From the NCBI RefSeq assembly GCF_003795145.1, contig NZ_CP027786.1, forward strand, positions 2,480,001-2,544,000: a stretch of 64,000 bases of DNA, in the 5' to 3' direction. Each line of letters opens with the position of its first letter. Position 1 is the first letter of the stretch. Made by a program: the position numbers and the translations under genes. Below the pieces are notes generated by a model. The model was not told the DNA's origin and searched no databases. It saw only the letters and a program-made list of their open reading frames with translations. The stretch is from Tetragenococcus koreensis (lineage in GTDB: Bacteria > Bacillota > Bacilli > Lactobacillales > Enterococcaceae). Below, in pieces: positions 1 to 8,688 of the stretch.

Positions 1-1
1 C

Positions 2-475
2 GCTATGCTTTTGGCTACTTGGACAACCAACGCGGTGAATGCTTTTTCCGGTGGGATTGCGATTGTGAATGTTTTTAATGTGTCAAAAGAAAAAGAAACG
101 ATTGCAGTAGCTGTTGCTGGTGGGATAGGAACGGTTCTTGCTGCGATTGGTATTTTAGATTATTTTGTTCCAATTATGAATGTATTATCTGCAATGATTC
201 CGCCTGTTGCAGGCGTGATGATCGCTTCTTATTGGATTATTCAAAAGGGAGACCCTGCTAGCTGGCAAAAAGTTCCTAATTTTAATTGGTTAGGTGTGCT
301 TTCTTGGTTTATTGGTGCTGCAATTGCTGCCTTGCCAGTTATTTTAGAATTTTTCCCTAATGCACCCCAATTAATCAATCAACCACTGATCGGCGTTGTC
401 ATTTCATTTGCTATCTATTATATAGGGTACAAATTTACAGATAAAAAAGCGGTGAGAGAAAATATAGATGATTGA
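2..475 (+). CDS. CodB-like NCS1 nucleobase permease, C-terminal part
   Basis: The frame is open from the window edge, so the N-terminal half lies outside; the first ATG at 5 is internal. The 156 visible residues hold about four hydrophobic segments and end in a charged cytoplasmic tail. The motif AVNAFSGGIAIVNVF and the following glycine-rich helix match cytosine permease (CodB) of the NCS1 nucleobase:cation symporters. It stops just before a DUF917 gene and a HyuA-type gene, so it probably imports a cyclic amide or nucleobase-like compound that they process. The substrate is inferred from context. A second cytosine-deaminase-like gene occurs near 44.4 kb but is not linked. Confidence 0.8.
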   Translation, partial: AMLLATWTTNAVNAFSGGIAIVNVFNVSKEKETIAVAVAGGIGTVLAAIGILDYFVPIMNVLSAMIPPVAGVMIASYWIIQKGDPASWQKVPNFNWLGVLSWFIGAAIAALPVILEFFPNAPQLINQPLIGVVISFAIYYIGYKFTDKKAVRENIDD

Positions 476-509
476 GCAATATAAACTTAAAAGTAATGGA
501 GGAAAAGTT

Positions 510-1604
510 ATGCATAAGATCGATGCTGAAGCAATTGAAAATATTGCGGTTGGCGCAGCACTGCTAGGAACAGGAGGTGGCGGTGATCCGTATATCGGCA
601 AAATGATGGCTCTTTCAGCGATTAACGAATACGGGCCTGCTACTTTAATTTCTCCTGAGGAAGTCGACGAAAATGCAATGTATGCACCCGCTGCTATGAT
701 GGGTGCTCCTAGCGTTTTGGTGGAAAAATTTCCTAAAGGCGACGAATTTGTCCGCGTGTTTCAAAAATTGGAAAAATATCTAGGTAAAGAAATTAAAGGT
801 GTTTTTCCGATGGAAGCTGGCGGGGTGAATTCAATGATTCCTATCATTGTAGCAGCTCAGTTAGGATTACCTTTGATTGACTGTGATGGGATGGGCCGTG
901 CTTTTCCTGAGCTTCAAATGGTGACTTTTCATTTAAATGGTGCCTCGTCTACGCCCATGGCAATCACGGATGAAAAAGGGAATATTGGTATTATTGAAAC
1001 AGTTGATAATGTCTGGGCTGAACGACTAGCACGGACGGCTACGGTTGAAATGGGAGCGAGTACTTTGATTAGTAACTATCCTTCCTCAGGGACAGAACTC
1101 AAACGATCTGGGATAGCCGGTATTGTTTCTCTTTCAGAAAAGTTGGGACGTATTATTCGTTCTAAAGAACTGGACAATCAAGTGAAATTACAAAAAGTAT
1201 TGGATATTACGGGCGGCTTTGATTTATTCACAGGAAAAATTGTCGATGTGTTGAGAGGTACAAAAGGCGGCTTTAATCGAGGCAAAGTGATTATCGAAGG
1301 TTTGGCTGATTATTCTGGAGAAGAAGTGGATGTCTATATCCAAAATGAAAATTTGATCGCCTTAAAAAATCAACAACCTTTAGTGTTAACGCCGGATCTG
1401 ATCTGCTTAGTCGATCTAGAAACTTTAACACCTGTTACCACAGAAAGCTTAAAATATGGCAAACGTGTGCGTTTACTTGCCTTGCCATGTAATGAACAAT
1501 GGCGTAGTTCTAAAGGAATTGAAACCGTGGGGCCACGTTATTTCGGTTATGAATATGATTATGTCCCTGTGGAAGAATTAGTGCGAAAGGAGCGAGGCCA
1601 ATAA
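510..1604 (+). CDS. DUF917 family protein
   Basis: This 364-residue soluble protein has the glycine-rich N-terminal stretch GTGGGGDPYIGK (about residues 20-31) typical of DUF917, a family related to S-methyl-thiohydantoin desulfurase and often paired with HyuA-type hydantoinases. The ATG at 510 is chosen over the one at 468 because GGAGG lies 7-8 bases before it, while the upstream ATG lies inside the permease end. The stop TAA overlaps the next start (TAATG), implying translational coupling. A role in hydantoin or cyclic amide metabolism is inferred from family and operon; no substrate can be read from the sequence. Confidence 0.8.
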   Translation: MHKIDAEAIENIAVGAALLGTGGGGDPYIGKMMALSAINEYGPATLISPEEVDENAMYAPAAMMGAPSVLVEKFPKGDEFVRVFQKLEKYLGKEIKGVFPMEAGGVNSMIPIIVAAQLGLPLIDCDGMGRAFPELQMVTFHLNGASSTPMAITDEKGNIGIIETVDNVWAERLARTATVEMGASTLISNYPSSGTELKRSGIAGIVSLSEKLGRIIRSKELDNQVKLQKVLDITGGFDLFTGKIVDVLRGTKGGFNRGKVIIEGLADYSGEEVDVYIQNENLIALKNQQPLVLTPDLICLVDLETLTPVTTESLKYGKRVRLLALPCNEQWRSSKGIETVGPRYFGYEYDYVPVEELVRKERGQ

Positions 1605-3166
1605 TGGAATATAAAATCGGAATTGATGTCGGCGGAACGAATACCGATGCTGTTATTTTAGATGAAAACTTAAAACTGATTCACAGTGTTAAGTATCCTA
1701 CAACCGAAGACATTGAAAGTGGTATTTTTCAAGCATTGCATTTAGTGCTCAAAGAATCAAAGATTAATAAAAATGCGGTAACTCATGCTATGCTGGGGAC
1801 AACTCAATGTACAAATGCTATTGTAGAACGAAAAAAATTAGCTAAAGTAGGTGTGCTTCGTTTAGGTTATCCGGCAACAGCTTCAGTCGCTCCTTTTACT
1901 GCTTGGCCTGATGAAATCGTACAACAACTGTCTCAGACCTACGCTTTTGCCCATGGTGGTTATGAATTTGACGGAAGAGATCTTTCCACTTTTGATGAAC
2001 AAGAAATCCGTGATATTTTAACGAGTTGGAAAGGAAAAATTGAGTCGATTGCTGTGATCGGTGTATTTTCTTCTTTGAAAAATGAACAAGAATTTTATGT
2101 ACGAGAATTGGCGCAAGAAATATTAGGTGAACAAGTACCTGTTTCTTTATCCTCTACGATTGGGTCTGTGGGTTTGATTGAAAGAGAGAATGCCACCATT
2201 TTGAACGCCGCTTTATTTAAAGTCATGCGTGCGACAAGTGATGGTTTTGAAAAGGCTCTGCTACAAGAAGGGGTCACAGATGCTGAAGTTTATTTATGTC
2301 AAAATGACGGAACGCTGATGTCGATTGATTACGCACGGGAATTTCCAATTTTAACTATTGCGTGCGGTCCAACTAACAGCATTCGTGGCGCTTCTTATTT
2401 AGCTAGTTTAGAAGATGCTATCGTATTGGATGTAGGTGGAACCACTTCTGATATAGGTGTTATCGCCGATGGTTTTCCTCGGGAATCTTCTGTTGCGGTC
2501 GACGTTGGTGGCGTTCGTACGAATTTTCGGATGCCTGACATCGTATCGATTGGCTTAGGTGGCGGTTCCATTGTGCGACAAACAGCAGATAACAATGTGA
2601 CTATTGGCCCAGATAGTGTGGGCTATCAATTGGTAGATAAAGCTATGGTTTTTGGCGGAGATACTTTAACTGCTACTGATATTGCGGTTCGTTTAGGAAA
2701 AATTGAGATTGGCGAACCAGAAAATGTGGCCCACATCGATCGTACTTTTGCTGAAAAAGCTTACGTCAAGATTGGCACAATGACAGAAGAAGCGATTGAT
2801 CGGATGAAAACAAGCGCGGGTGATGTAACCTTGATCCTTGTGGGCGGGGGCAGTGTGATTATCCCGCAAGAGTTAAAGGGCGTAAAAGAGATTTTTCGCG
2901 ATGAAAAAGGAGCCGTCGCCAATGCTATTGGCGCTTCAATTTCTCAAATTGGAGGGCAATATGAGCAAATTTATATTTACTCACAGATTGCTCGAGAAAA
3001 GGCGTTAGAAGATGCTCGAATAAAAGCGGATGAACAAGCAGTAAAAGCTGGAGCGATTAAAGAATCGATTGAACTGGTTGAAGTAGAAGAGATTCCATTG
3101 GCTTATCATCCGGATAATGCAACACGACTACGGGTAAAAGTTGTGGGAGATTTAGTACAAAATTAG
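1604..3166 (+). CDS. Hydantoinase/oxoprolinase family protein (HyuA-like)
   Basis: The 520-residue protein starts with the ASKHA-type phosphate loop IGIDVGGTNTDAV (residues 5-17). A second glycine-rich block VLDVGGTTSDIGV lies near 275 and GLGGGSIV near 317, the usual order in hydantoinase A/5-oxoprolinase proteins, which use ATP to open a cyclic amide. At about 520 residues it is the shorter form, not the fused 1200-residue oxoprolinase. It is the last gene of the permease-DUF917-HyuA operon, coupled by a 1-nt overlap and followed by a strong terminator. The substrate (hydantoin, thiohydantoin or 5-oxoproline-like) is unresolved. Confidence 0.85.
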   Translation: MEYKIGIDVGGTNTDAVILDENLKLIHSVKYPTTEDIESGIFQALHLVLKESKINKNAVTHAMLGTTQCTNAIVERKKLAKVGVLRLGYPATASVAPFTAWPDEIVQQLSQTYAFAHGGYEFDGRDLSTFDEQEIRDILTSWKGKIESIAVIGVFSSLKNEQEFYVRELAQEILGEQVPVSLSSTIGSVGLIERENATILNAALFKVMRATSDGFEKALLQEGVTDAEVYLCQNDGTLMSIDYAREFPILTIACGPTNSIRGASYLASLEDAIVLDVGGTTSDIGVIADGFPRESSVAVDVGGVRTNFRMPDIVSIGLGGGSIVRQTADNNVTIGPDSVGYQLVDKAMVFGGDTLTATDIAVRLGKIEIGEPENVAHIDRTFAEKAYVKIGTMTEEAIDRMKTSAGDVTLILVGGGSVIIPQELKGVKEIFRDEKGAVANAIGASISQIGGQYEQIYIYSQIAREKALEDARIKADEQAVKAGAIKESIELVEVEEIPLAYHPDNATRLRVKVVGDLVQN

Positions 3167-3181
3167 CTAAATAGTCAAATG

Positions 3182-3213
3182 AAAGACACTTCTTAAACGG
3201 AAGTGTCTTTTTT
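3182..3213 (+). terminator. Rho-independent terminator after the hydantoinase operon
   Basis: AAAGACACTTC (3182-3192) pairs with GAAGTGTCTTT (3200-3210) across a 7-nt loop, and a T-run continues to 3213. It lies 16 bases after the hydantoinase stop. Confidence 0.9.
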
Positions 3214-3222
3214 GATTAGTAA

Positions 3223-3489
3223 CGGATAAAGAAACAGGAAAACATTATCCGTGATTAGAATGACGAATAAAGAAATAAAAAACTTTTATTCGAAAATGCC
3301 ATAACAGAGAGTAAATAGCTAAAGTTTTATCCGAAAAAGCGGTTGAAACGCTATAAAATACTTTAAAATAGCAAATAACGGATACAAGTTCTGCATTCTT
3401 TTATCCGAAAAGAAAATCACGGATAAAGAAATAAAAAACTTTTATCCGAGATAGAAGCTTCGGATAAAAGAAACGAAAAGTATTATCTG
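3223..3489 (+). repeat. Palindromic repeat array 1 (29-nt units, 41-nt period)
   Basis: Five clear units at 3223-3251, 3264-3292, 3379-3407, 3420-3448 and 3461-3489, and a half-degenerate one at 3305-3333, have the form CGGATAA-N15-TTATCCG. Starts are 41 nt apart (12-nt linkers), except for a 74-nt step containing a shortened unit with another stem (GCTAT...ATAGC, 3350-3372). The 3264 unit changes both arms together (CGAATAA/TTATTCG). The inner part is purine-rich on the + strand (AAAGAAATAAAAAAC type). The array lies between convergent genes and between two terminators. A related array with the same period is at 33427-33702. Confidence 0.85.
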
Positions 3490-3551
3490 AAAAGCTCAAT
3501 AATAGAATAATGAGTAGAGGATTGTGTGAGTATTTCTCTAGCAATAAAAAG

Positions 3552-3593
3552 GCACAACCTTCAGGTAATTTCCTAAAGGTTGTGCTTTTTTTT
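3552..3593. terminator. Terminator between array 1 and the MscS-like gene
   Basis: GCACAACCTT (3552-3561) pairs with AAGGTTGTGC (3576-3585). A T-run follows on the + strand and a shorter one on the - strand, so it can end transcription of the - strand membrane protein gene and of anything crossing the array. Confidence 0.85.
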
Positions 3594-3625
3594 AATCAAT
3601 CATTTTCGAACGCTTTAAAAGAGAG

Positions 3626-4864
3626 CTATTCATCATTATGGTTTGATTTTTCTTTTTCAGAATCAATTTTTTGATCGGCTTTATCTAATTGTCTTTTAGC
3701 AAAGTCGCGACCGCCAATACCAAAGGCGATAGCAAATGCAACAGCTGCTGCACCCATGATCAATACAAATGCTTGTTGAACGATGGCAGTTGCAAAATTC
3801 AATTGTTCTAATGCCATAAATACACCAAAGATGATGAGTGCAAATTTAATGATCGTACCAGCTAAGCCACTTTTAGTCGCTTTGTTAACAGCATTTCCAA
3901 TAAATTCGCCACCTACAAATACAGCAACTAAAATGATTGCTGCAATAATTAAGTTAGGAATATAAGCGATAATTGCTGCACCTACCATATTTAGAATGTC
4001 TAATTGTAGTGCATTCAATGCTTCAACAAAGAACAATAAACCAACAACAAAAGATACGATTTGTCCGGACAATTTTGCTAAGTCAAATGACATATTTGTA
4101 TTGTCTTCAATGACTTTAGAATATTTGTTGATGCCAGTACCTTTTAGTAAGTCTCGTAATACTTGACCAGAGAACTTAGCAAGGACTAAGCCAACGCCCA
4201 GTAGTACTGCTGCAACCACGATGTGTGGGATAGCAGATAAGATCGTATTTAGAACTGAACTAATAGGTTCAGCGATCGTGTTGATATTCAAAGTTTCCAA
4301 AGCAATCAAAGCAATAGGAATAATAATTAAGAAATAAACAATTCCACCTAAAGCAGAAGCTAAAGTATCTTTTTTCTCTTCAACTTCATGATCTTCTTTA
4401 CTTGTACCTAAAAATTTCGCTACATATGAATCGATGTTCGCAGCTACTGACAAGTTATAAACCAAACCACGTACGAAACGAGCAACAACAGTACCAATAA
4501 CTAAAATAATGATAGCGCCAAAGATATTAGGCAAGTAAGCTAGCGCTGTGTCTAACATTGTTTGGATTGGACGTCCGATTGCAGGTACACCAAAACTTTC
4601 AAATATACCTGGTAAGAAGACTAGCCAAACGATGTAATAGACGACTTTGGCTAAGCTATCAATGGCTGAATTGGCGTTTTCTTCTGATTTTGCCATTCCC
4701 CATTTTGTGAGTAGCCGACTAAAGCCAATCTTTTTAAGTCCTTTTGCTAAAATGTTTTTCAAGATAGAAGCAACAATCCATGCGACTATCAGTAATACAA
4801 TCCCAGCAACAATTGCTGGAAGCGATGCTAGTAAATTGTCTAAAGCAGTAATACCAGTATCCAT
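3626..4864 (-). CDS. MscS-like conserved-TM-helix membrane protein
   Basis: This 412-residue protein contains repeated blocks of about 45 residues such as LPAIVAGIVLLIVAWIVA, LPNIFGAIIILVIGTVVA, IPHIVVAAVLLGVGLVLA and IPNLIIAAIILVAVFVGG. They match the conserved TM helix repeat found in small-conductance mechanosensitive channel relatives. The tail (AIAFGIGGRDFAKRQLDK) resembles the pore-lining helix of MscS, but no MscS beta-domain follows. It ends in a charged KSNHNDE tail. It is monocistronic, with GGAGTGG just before the ATG. A role in osmotic response or membrane tension is inferred from the family. Confidence 0.7.
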   Translation of the reverse strand: MDTGITALDNLLASLPAIVAGIVLLIVAWIVASILKNILAKGLKKIGFSRLLTKWGMAKSEENANSAIDSLAKVVYYIVWLVFLPGIFESFGVPAIGRPIQTMLDTALAYLPNIFGAIIILVIGTVVARFVRGLVYNLSVAANIDSYVAKFLGTSKEDHEVEEKKDTLASALGGIVYFLIIIPIALIALETLNINTIAEPISSVLNTILSAIPHIVVAAVLLGVGLVLAKFSGQVLRDLLKGTGINKYSKVIEDNTNMSFDLAKLSGQIVSFVVGLLFFVEALNALQLDILNMVGAAIIAYIPNLIIAAIILVAVFVGGEFIGNAVNKATKSGLAGTIIKFALIIFGVFMALEQLNFATAIVQQAFVLIMGAAAVAFAIAFGIGGRDFAKRQLDKADQKIDSEKEKSNHNDE

Positions 4865-5100
4865 TTTTCCACTCCTTTTTAATGTGTATTATTTGTTGCC
4901 TATTTTAATGATAACGTATCAGGAAAAAATGCTCAAAAATTATGCATTCTGCAACTAGGGTTTTTTTAAGTTAAATTCTAGGAAAGAAAAATTGACGTTT
5001 AAAAAGGAAACACTGAAAAACGGCTGGTATTTTCAATCAAAATAAATGCGTCACGAGAAAAACATCCCTTTTAACCTAAAAGTGATAAATTGTGCTTTTC

Positions 5101-5185
5101 TTATTGTACCTGAATGATTTCTAAATTTTTCCAAGGTCCGTTTAAACCTTGGCGTGATCTTTTTTCTAAAAAAACTGTTTCCGTA
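5101..5185 (-). pseudogene. Possible 3' remnant of a gene cut by the IS1380 element
   Basis: On the minus strand an open frame runs out of the left IS end and finishes as ETVFLEKRSRQGLNGPWKNL plus seven residues before a stop. Its composition looks like a real protein C-terminus and not random frame. No matching upstream half is seen beyond the right IS end, and no target duplication is found, so the other part was probably lost. I do not recognise the family. Confidence 0.3.
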
Positions 5186-5205
5186 CCTTCTGGGTGTACA
5201 AAAAA

Positions 5206-5266
5206 AACGCACTCTGTGTTATTGTAAAGTCGATAAAAACAACAATTAACACAAAAGGAGTGCGTT
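5206..5266 (+). promoter_or_regulatory. Hairpin burying the transposase Shine-Dalgarno site
   Basis: AACGCACT (5206-5213) pairs with AGTGCGTT (5259-5266), and an inner TGTGTTA/TAACACA pairing extends the stem. The ribosome site AAGGAG (5255-5260) lies in and beside the 3' arm. A transcript entering from outside the IS would fold and hide it, whereas one started inside the loop would not. Confidence 0.5.
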
Positions 5267-5269
5267 CTT

Positions 5270-6592
5270 ATGTCTTTCACTTTACAACAAAAATCGCTCA
5301 CATTCAATGCCCAAAAAGAAATCTCGGTCGCTAACGATGGGGGAAATTTAACCAATGACGCGGGGATCGTCTTGGTCGCTGAATTTTTAAAACAAATTCA
5401 TTTTGACCAACTATTAGCCCAATACGTTCATATCCCGGATCCTCGTTGTTTTGTCCGGCATGAATGGTTGGAGGTATTAAAACAATGGCTCTATCAATTG
5501 ATCGCTGGCTATTCACGAGACCGAGACGCCAATACGCTCCAATATGACCGTCTTTTTCAAGAAGCATTAAAACAAAAACAACTCAGCTCGCAATCCATGA
5601 TGTCTACCTTGCTTCATACCTTAACCGAAGAAAATGTGGCCCAGCTATCACAGCTAGCCAAAAAGCTGGCGGATTTCGGCATGGATCATCAAAACAGCCA
5701 ACATTTTGTTCTTGATCTGGATTCGACCTCTTGTACCACTTATGGGCAACAAGAAGAAGCCGAATTTATTTACCATTATGGCATCAATGGCTACCATCCG
5801 TTTGTCGCTTTCGAAGGATTAACGGGTTTGGCGTTAGATGTTCGTCATCGTCATGGGAAATCTTATACCTCGACCCATGCCGAAGAATATCTGGTGGAAA
5901 TGCTGGATCGTTATCAACAACGTTCAGAAGACCCGCTTTTGTTGGTCCGTGGCGACAGCGGTTTTGCCAAACCGGAAATCTATGAACAATGCGAACAACG
6001 AGGGGTGCATTATGTAATCAAGCTCAAAAATAATGCCCGTTTGATCGATCAAGCCCAACATCAAGTCCAATATACCAATGGGACGAATTATACGAAGACA
6101 GAACAGCAATACTTTAAGATCCATTATCAAGCAAACTCTTGGGATCGACCGCGGACCGTCGCTATGAAAGCCACTAGAAAAGGAGGATACTTCCTTTTTT
6201 CAGAATTTCAGTTTGTCGTGACCGATTTCGCTGACCTTTCTCCCCAAACGATTTTCCAGCTTTATCAAAAACGAGGGAATATGGAAAATTTCATCAAAGA
6301 AATGAAAACCGGCTTTTTCGCTGATAAAACGGATAGTCATTCCTTTTTAGCAAACAAGGCTCGTTTGGCCCTGAGCTTTATTGCTTATAATATCATCCAT
6401 TTGATGAAACAGTTGACATTTCCGCAAGCAAAAAAGGCCACAGTGATTGACACGATCCGCTTTCAACTCTTCCATATCGCAGGAAGAGTCACGGAACATG
6501 CGCGAAAAATTCAAATTCACCTTTCTAGTACCAACGTTTATAACACGCTTTTTTGGGAAGTCCTTATGCGAATTCAGCGCTTGAATCTTTAA
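5270..6592 (+). CDS. IS1380-family transposase
   Basis: The 440-residue DDE transposase has a catalytic region starting at LDLDST (about 149-153), then RGDSGFAKPEIYEQCEQRG, and the Y-2-R-3-E-6-K signature in YQKRGNMENFIKEMK. Length and motif order are those of IS1380-family enzymes. The ATG at 5270 has AAGGAG ten bases upstream. The frame is intact, so the element may be active. Its ribosome site lies within an inverted repeat that could block translation on read-through transcripts. Confidence 0.85.
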   Translation: MSFTLQQKSLTFNAQKEISVANDGGNLTNDAGIVLVAEFLKQIHFDQLLAQYVHIPDPRCFVRHEWLEVLKQWLYQLIAGYSRDRDANTLQYDRLFQEALKQKQLSSQSMMSTLLHTLTEENVAQLSQLAKKLADFGMDHQNSQHFVLDLDSTSCTTYGQQEEAEFIYHYGINGYHPFVAFEGLTGLALDVRHRHGKSYTSTHAEEYLVEMLDRYQQRSEDPLLLVRGDSGFAKPEIYEQCEQRGVHYVIKLKNNARLIDQAQHQVQYTNGTNYTKTEQQYFKIHYQANSWDRPRTVAMKATRKGGYFLFSEFQFVVTDFADLSPQTIFQLYQKRGNMENFIKEMKTGFFADKTDSHSFLANKARLALSFIAYNIIHLMKQLTFPQAKKATVIDTIRFQLFHIAGRVTEHARKIQIHLSSTNVYNTLFWEVLMRIQRLNL

Positions 6593-6643
6593 CTTATTCT
6601 CTTCACTCTTTCCTTATAAAAAGCGTATTTTCCACCTTCTAGG

Positions 6644-6921
6644 AAGACCTTTATCCTTTTTTAGCGTTCTACAGTAGTTCTTTCCTGTACTTGGCTCAAA
6701 ATCGACAGTAAAAATAGAAAATAACACGAACAACAACCCTGTTGACCGGCCCGATTAGTTATCCACAAATTTTTAGAAATCATTCAGGTTGTATTTTAAA
6801 GAGTGATACAGTATTATTAAAAAATAGGTACAGTTTTTTGAGCATTTTATTTGCTATATTTCTCTTTTAAAGAGACGATAAGAAACTATATAAAATCAAA
6901 GGAAATGAAAGGTTGATAAGG
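6644..6921. other. IS flank without a gene
   Basis: There is no convincing coding frame between the IS right end and the lipoate ligase start. The minus strand has only short frames broken by stops. The 3' part is AT-rich and must hold the promoter of the lipoate ligase operon, but no clear -35/-10 pair stands out. Confidence 0.4.
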
Positions 6922-7938
6922 ATGCGTTATTATGTAATGGAAAGCGATGACATCCGGCGTAATTTAGCAACAGAGGAATATTTGATGGATACGACAGATG
7001 TAACAGAACCTTTACTACTGTTATATATTCAAAAACCTTGTATTATTATTGGTCGGAATCAGAACGCTTATGAAGAAATTGATTTAAATTATTTGCGCGA
7101 ACACCAAATTGTATTAACTCGTCGCGTTTCAGGCGGGGGCGCTGTTTATGATGATTTAGGAAATATTAGTTTTAGTTTCGTGACCAAAAAAGGAGATACC
7201 ACTTTTGGCGATTATCGAGGCGTAACTACGCCCATTTTAAAAGCGCTACGTAGTATGGGAGCTATAAAGGCAGCAGCAGGTGGCCGGAATGATTTATATA
7301 TTGGCGATAAGAAATTTTCTGGTAATGCGATGTACAGTAAAAAAGGCCGGACGTATTCCCACGGGACTTTGATGTATGACGTTGATTTAACGGTTTTGGA
7401 TAAGGTGTTAACGGTTTCTAAAGAAAAAGTAGCTTCCAAAGCTACGCGATCGGTGCCTAAAAGCGTAACAAATGTTAAGCCCTATTTAGATCAACAATTT
7501 CAAACAGATACGATCGAAGAATTTCGAGATGAATTAATTTGTCATGTTTATCAGGTAGATAGTCTAGCAGAAATTGCAGACAAAAAATTAGAACTAACCG
7601 ATGAAGATCGTCGAGGCATTCAAAAATTAGTAGACGAACGTTACGCCAATGATGATTGGGTTTATGGAGCAGCGCCTAATTTTGAATTTAATCAACGGAC
7701 GCGAGTAGCTGACGTGGGTATTGTCGATGTTCATTTATCTACTGAAAAAGGCAAGATTTCAGCCATTCAATTTTTTGGCGACTTTTTCGGGGTAAAAGAT
7801 ATTGAAGGTCTGGAGAATTTATTAGTAGGAACCGTTTATAAATATGAAATGATCAAAGAAGCCTTGGATACGGTTGATGTTTCAGAGTATATTTTTAATT
7901 TTTCCAATCAAGCATTATTAGACTTATTGATGAAATAA
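6922..7938 (+). CDS. lplA: Lipoate-protein ligase A
   Basis: The 338-residue enzyme activates lipoate with ATP and attaches it to lipoyl domains of 2-oxoacid dehydrogenases or the glycine cleavage H protein. Visible motifs are RRVSGGGAVYDD (about 71-82), the lipoate pocket region GRNDLYIGDKKFSGNA with the catalytic lysine, and a C-terminal accessory domain from about 250. The ATG at 6922 is preferred over the TTG at 6913 because AAAGG ends nine bases before it. It lies 27 bp before an ABC ATPase gene, so ligase and transporter are probably co-transcribed. Confidence 0.9.
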   Translation: MRYYVMESDDIRRNLATEEYLMDTTDVTEPLLLLYIQKPCIIIGRNQNAYEEIDLNYLREHQIVLTRRVSGGGAVYDDLGNISFSFVTKKGDTTFGDYRGVTTPILKALRSMGAIKAAAGGRNDLYIGDKKFSGNAMYSKKGRTYSHGTLMYDVDLTVLDKVLTVSKEKVASKATRSVPKSVTNVKPYLDQQFQTDTIEEFRDELICHVYQVDSLAEIADKKLELTDEDRRGIQKLVDERYANDDWVYGAAPNFEFNQRTRVADVGIVDVHLSTEKGKISAIQFFGDFFGVKDIEGLENLLVGTVYKYEMIKEALDTVDVSEYIFNFSNQALLDLLMK

Positions 7939-7965
7939 TCAATACCAGTCACACAGGAGGAAAAT

Positions 7966-8688
7966 ATGTATACACTTAATCATGTATTTAAAACTTACCC
8001 ATCAACTGAAGCGTTAACTGATATTTCTTTTTCTGTTGAAAATGGAGAAATTGTGGGCGTGGTCGGCAAAAGTGGCTCGGGTAAGTCGACGCTATTGCGT
8101 TTATTGAACCTTTTAGAAGTGCCAACTTCAGGTGAAGTGGTCATTGAAAATCGAGATAGTAAGGAATTGTCTAAAAACGAAACACGTAAACAAAAGCAAA
8201 ACATCGGAATGGTGTTTCAACAATATAATTTGCTGAATAACCTGACTGTCAAAGAGAATGTAGCTCTACCGCTAAAAATGGTGAAACAAAAAAAGGACGC
8301 CTGGGTAGATGAACTGTTAACATTTGTTGGAATGGCGCATAAAAGTCAAAGTTATCCAGCGCAACTTTCCGGAGGAGAAAAACAACGGGTGGCACTCGCC
8401 CGTGCGTTGGTAAGACAGCCAGATGTTTTATTATGTGATGAAGCAACCAGTTCGCTAGATGAGCAAAATACCGATGAAGTGGTTCGACTTTTGCAAAAAA
8501 CACATCAGGAATTTGGTATTACGATCTTTTTTGTGAGTCATGAACTGGAAACAGTTAAAAAACTTTGCCAACGTGTTCTAGTAATGGAAGCGGGAAAGCT
8601 TTTAGGTGAAGTGGAAAATCAGCCTGTAGATATCCAGATGAATGATTCTAGCTATTTAGAAACTGTGCAAAGGAGGCTGGCTAGGTGA
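7966..8688 (+). CDS. MetN-type ABC transporter ATP-binding protein
   Basis: This is a 240-residue ABC ATPase with Walker A GKSGSGKST (about 34-42), Q-loop FQQYN, signature LSGGEKQRVALARAL, Walker B VLLCDEATSSLD and the switch histidine in FVSHE. It lacks the C-terminal methionine-sensing NIL domain of longer MetN proteins. It overlaps the permease gene by 4 nt (GTGA) and is followed by a NlpA/MetQ lipoprotein, so it energises a methionine-type importer. The lipoate ligase directly upstream makes another ligand possible. AGGAGG precedes the ATG. Confidence 0.85.
   Translation: MYTLNHVFKTYPSTEALTDISFSVENGEIVGVVGKSGSGKSTLLRLLNLLEVPTSGEVVIENRDSKELSKNETRKQKQNIGMVFQQYNLLNNLTVKENVALPLKMVKQKKDAWVDELLTFVGMAHKSQSYPAQLSGGEKQRVALARALVRQPDVLLCDEATSSLDEQNTDEVVRLLQKTHQEFGITIFFVSHELETVKKLCQRVLVMEAGKLLGEVENQPVDIQMNDSSYLETVQRRLAR

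Larger units (their letters stand above)
5186..6643 (+). mobile_element. IS1380-family insertion sequence
   Basis: One transposase gene lies between imperfect terminal inverted repeats: CCTTCTGGGTG at 5186 and, read from the other side, CCTAGAAGGTG ending at 6643. Both begin with CC as expected for this family. The expected 4-bp target duplication is not seen (CGTA versus AAGA), so the ends are approximate or the flanks have been rearranged. No second copy occurs in the window. Confidence 0.65.

Noticed and set aside
3223..3489. CRISPR array
   Set aside because: Repeats of 29 nt at regular steps look CRISPR-like, but linkers are 12 nt, the repeats vary, stems change as pairs, and no cas genes are near.
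5186..6643. Exact IS1380 boundaries with target duplication
   Set aside because: No matching 4-bp direct repeat was found at the proposed ends, so limits are given as approximate only.
7939..7965. S-box or T-box leader before the MetN-type gene
   Set aside because: The gap is only 27 bp, and no such leader structure is seen upstream of the lipoate ligase either.
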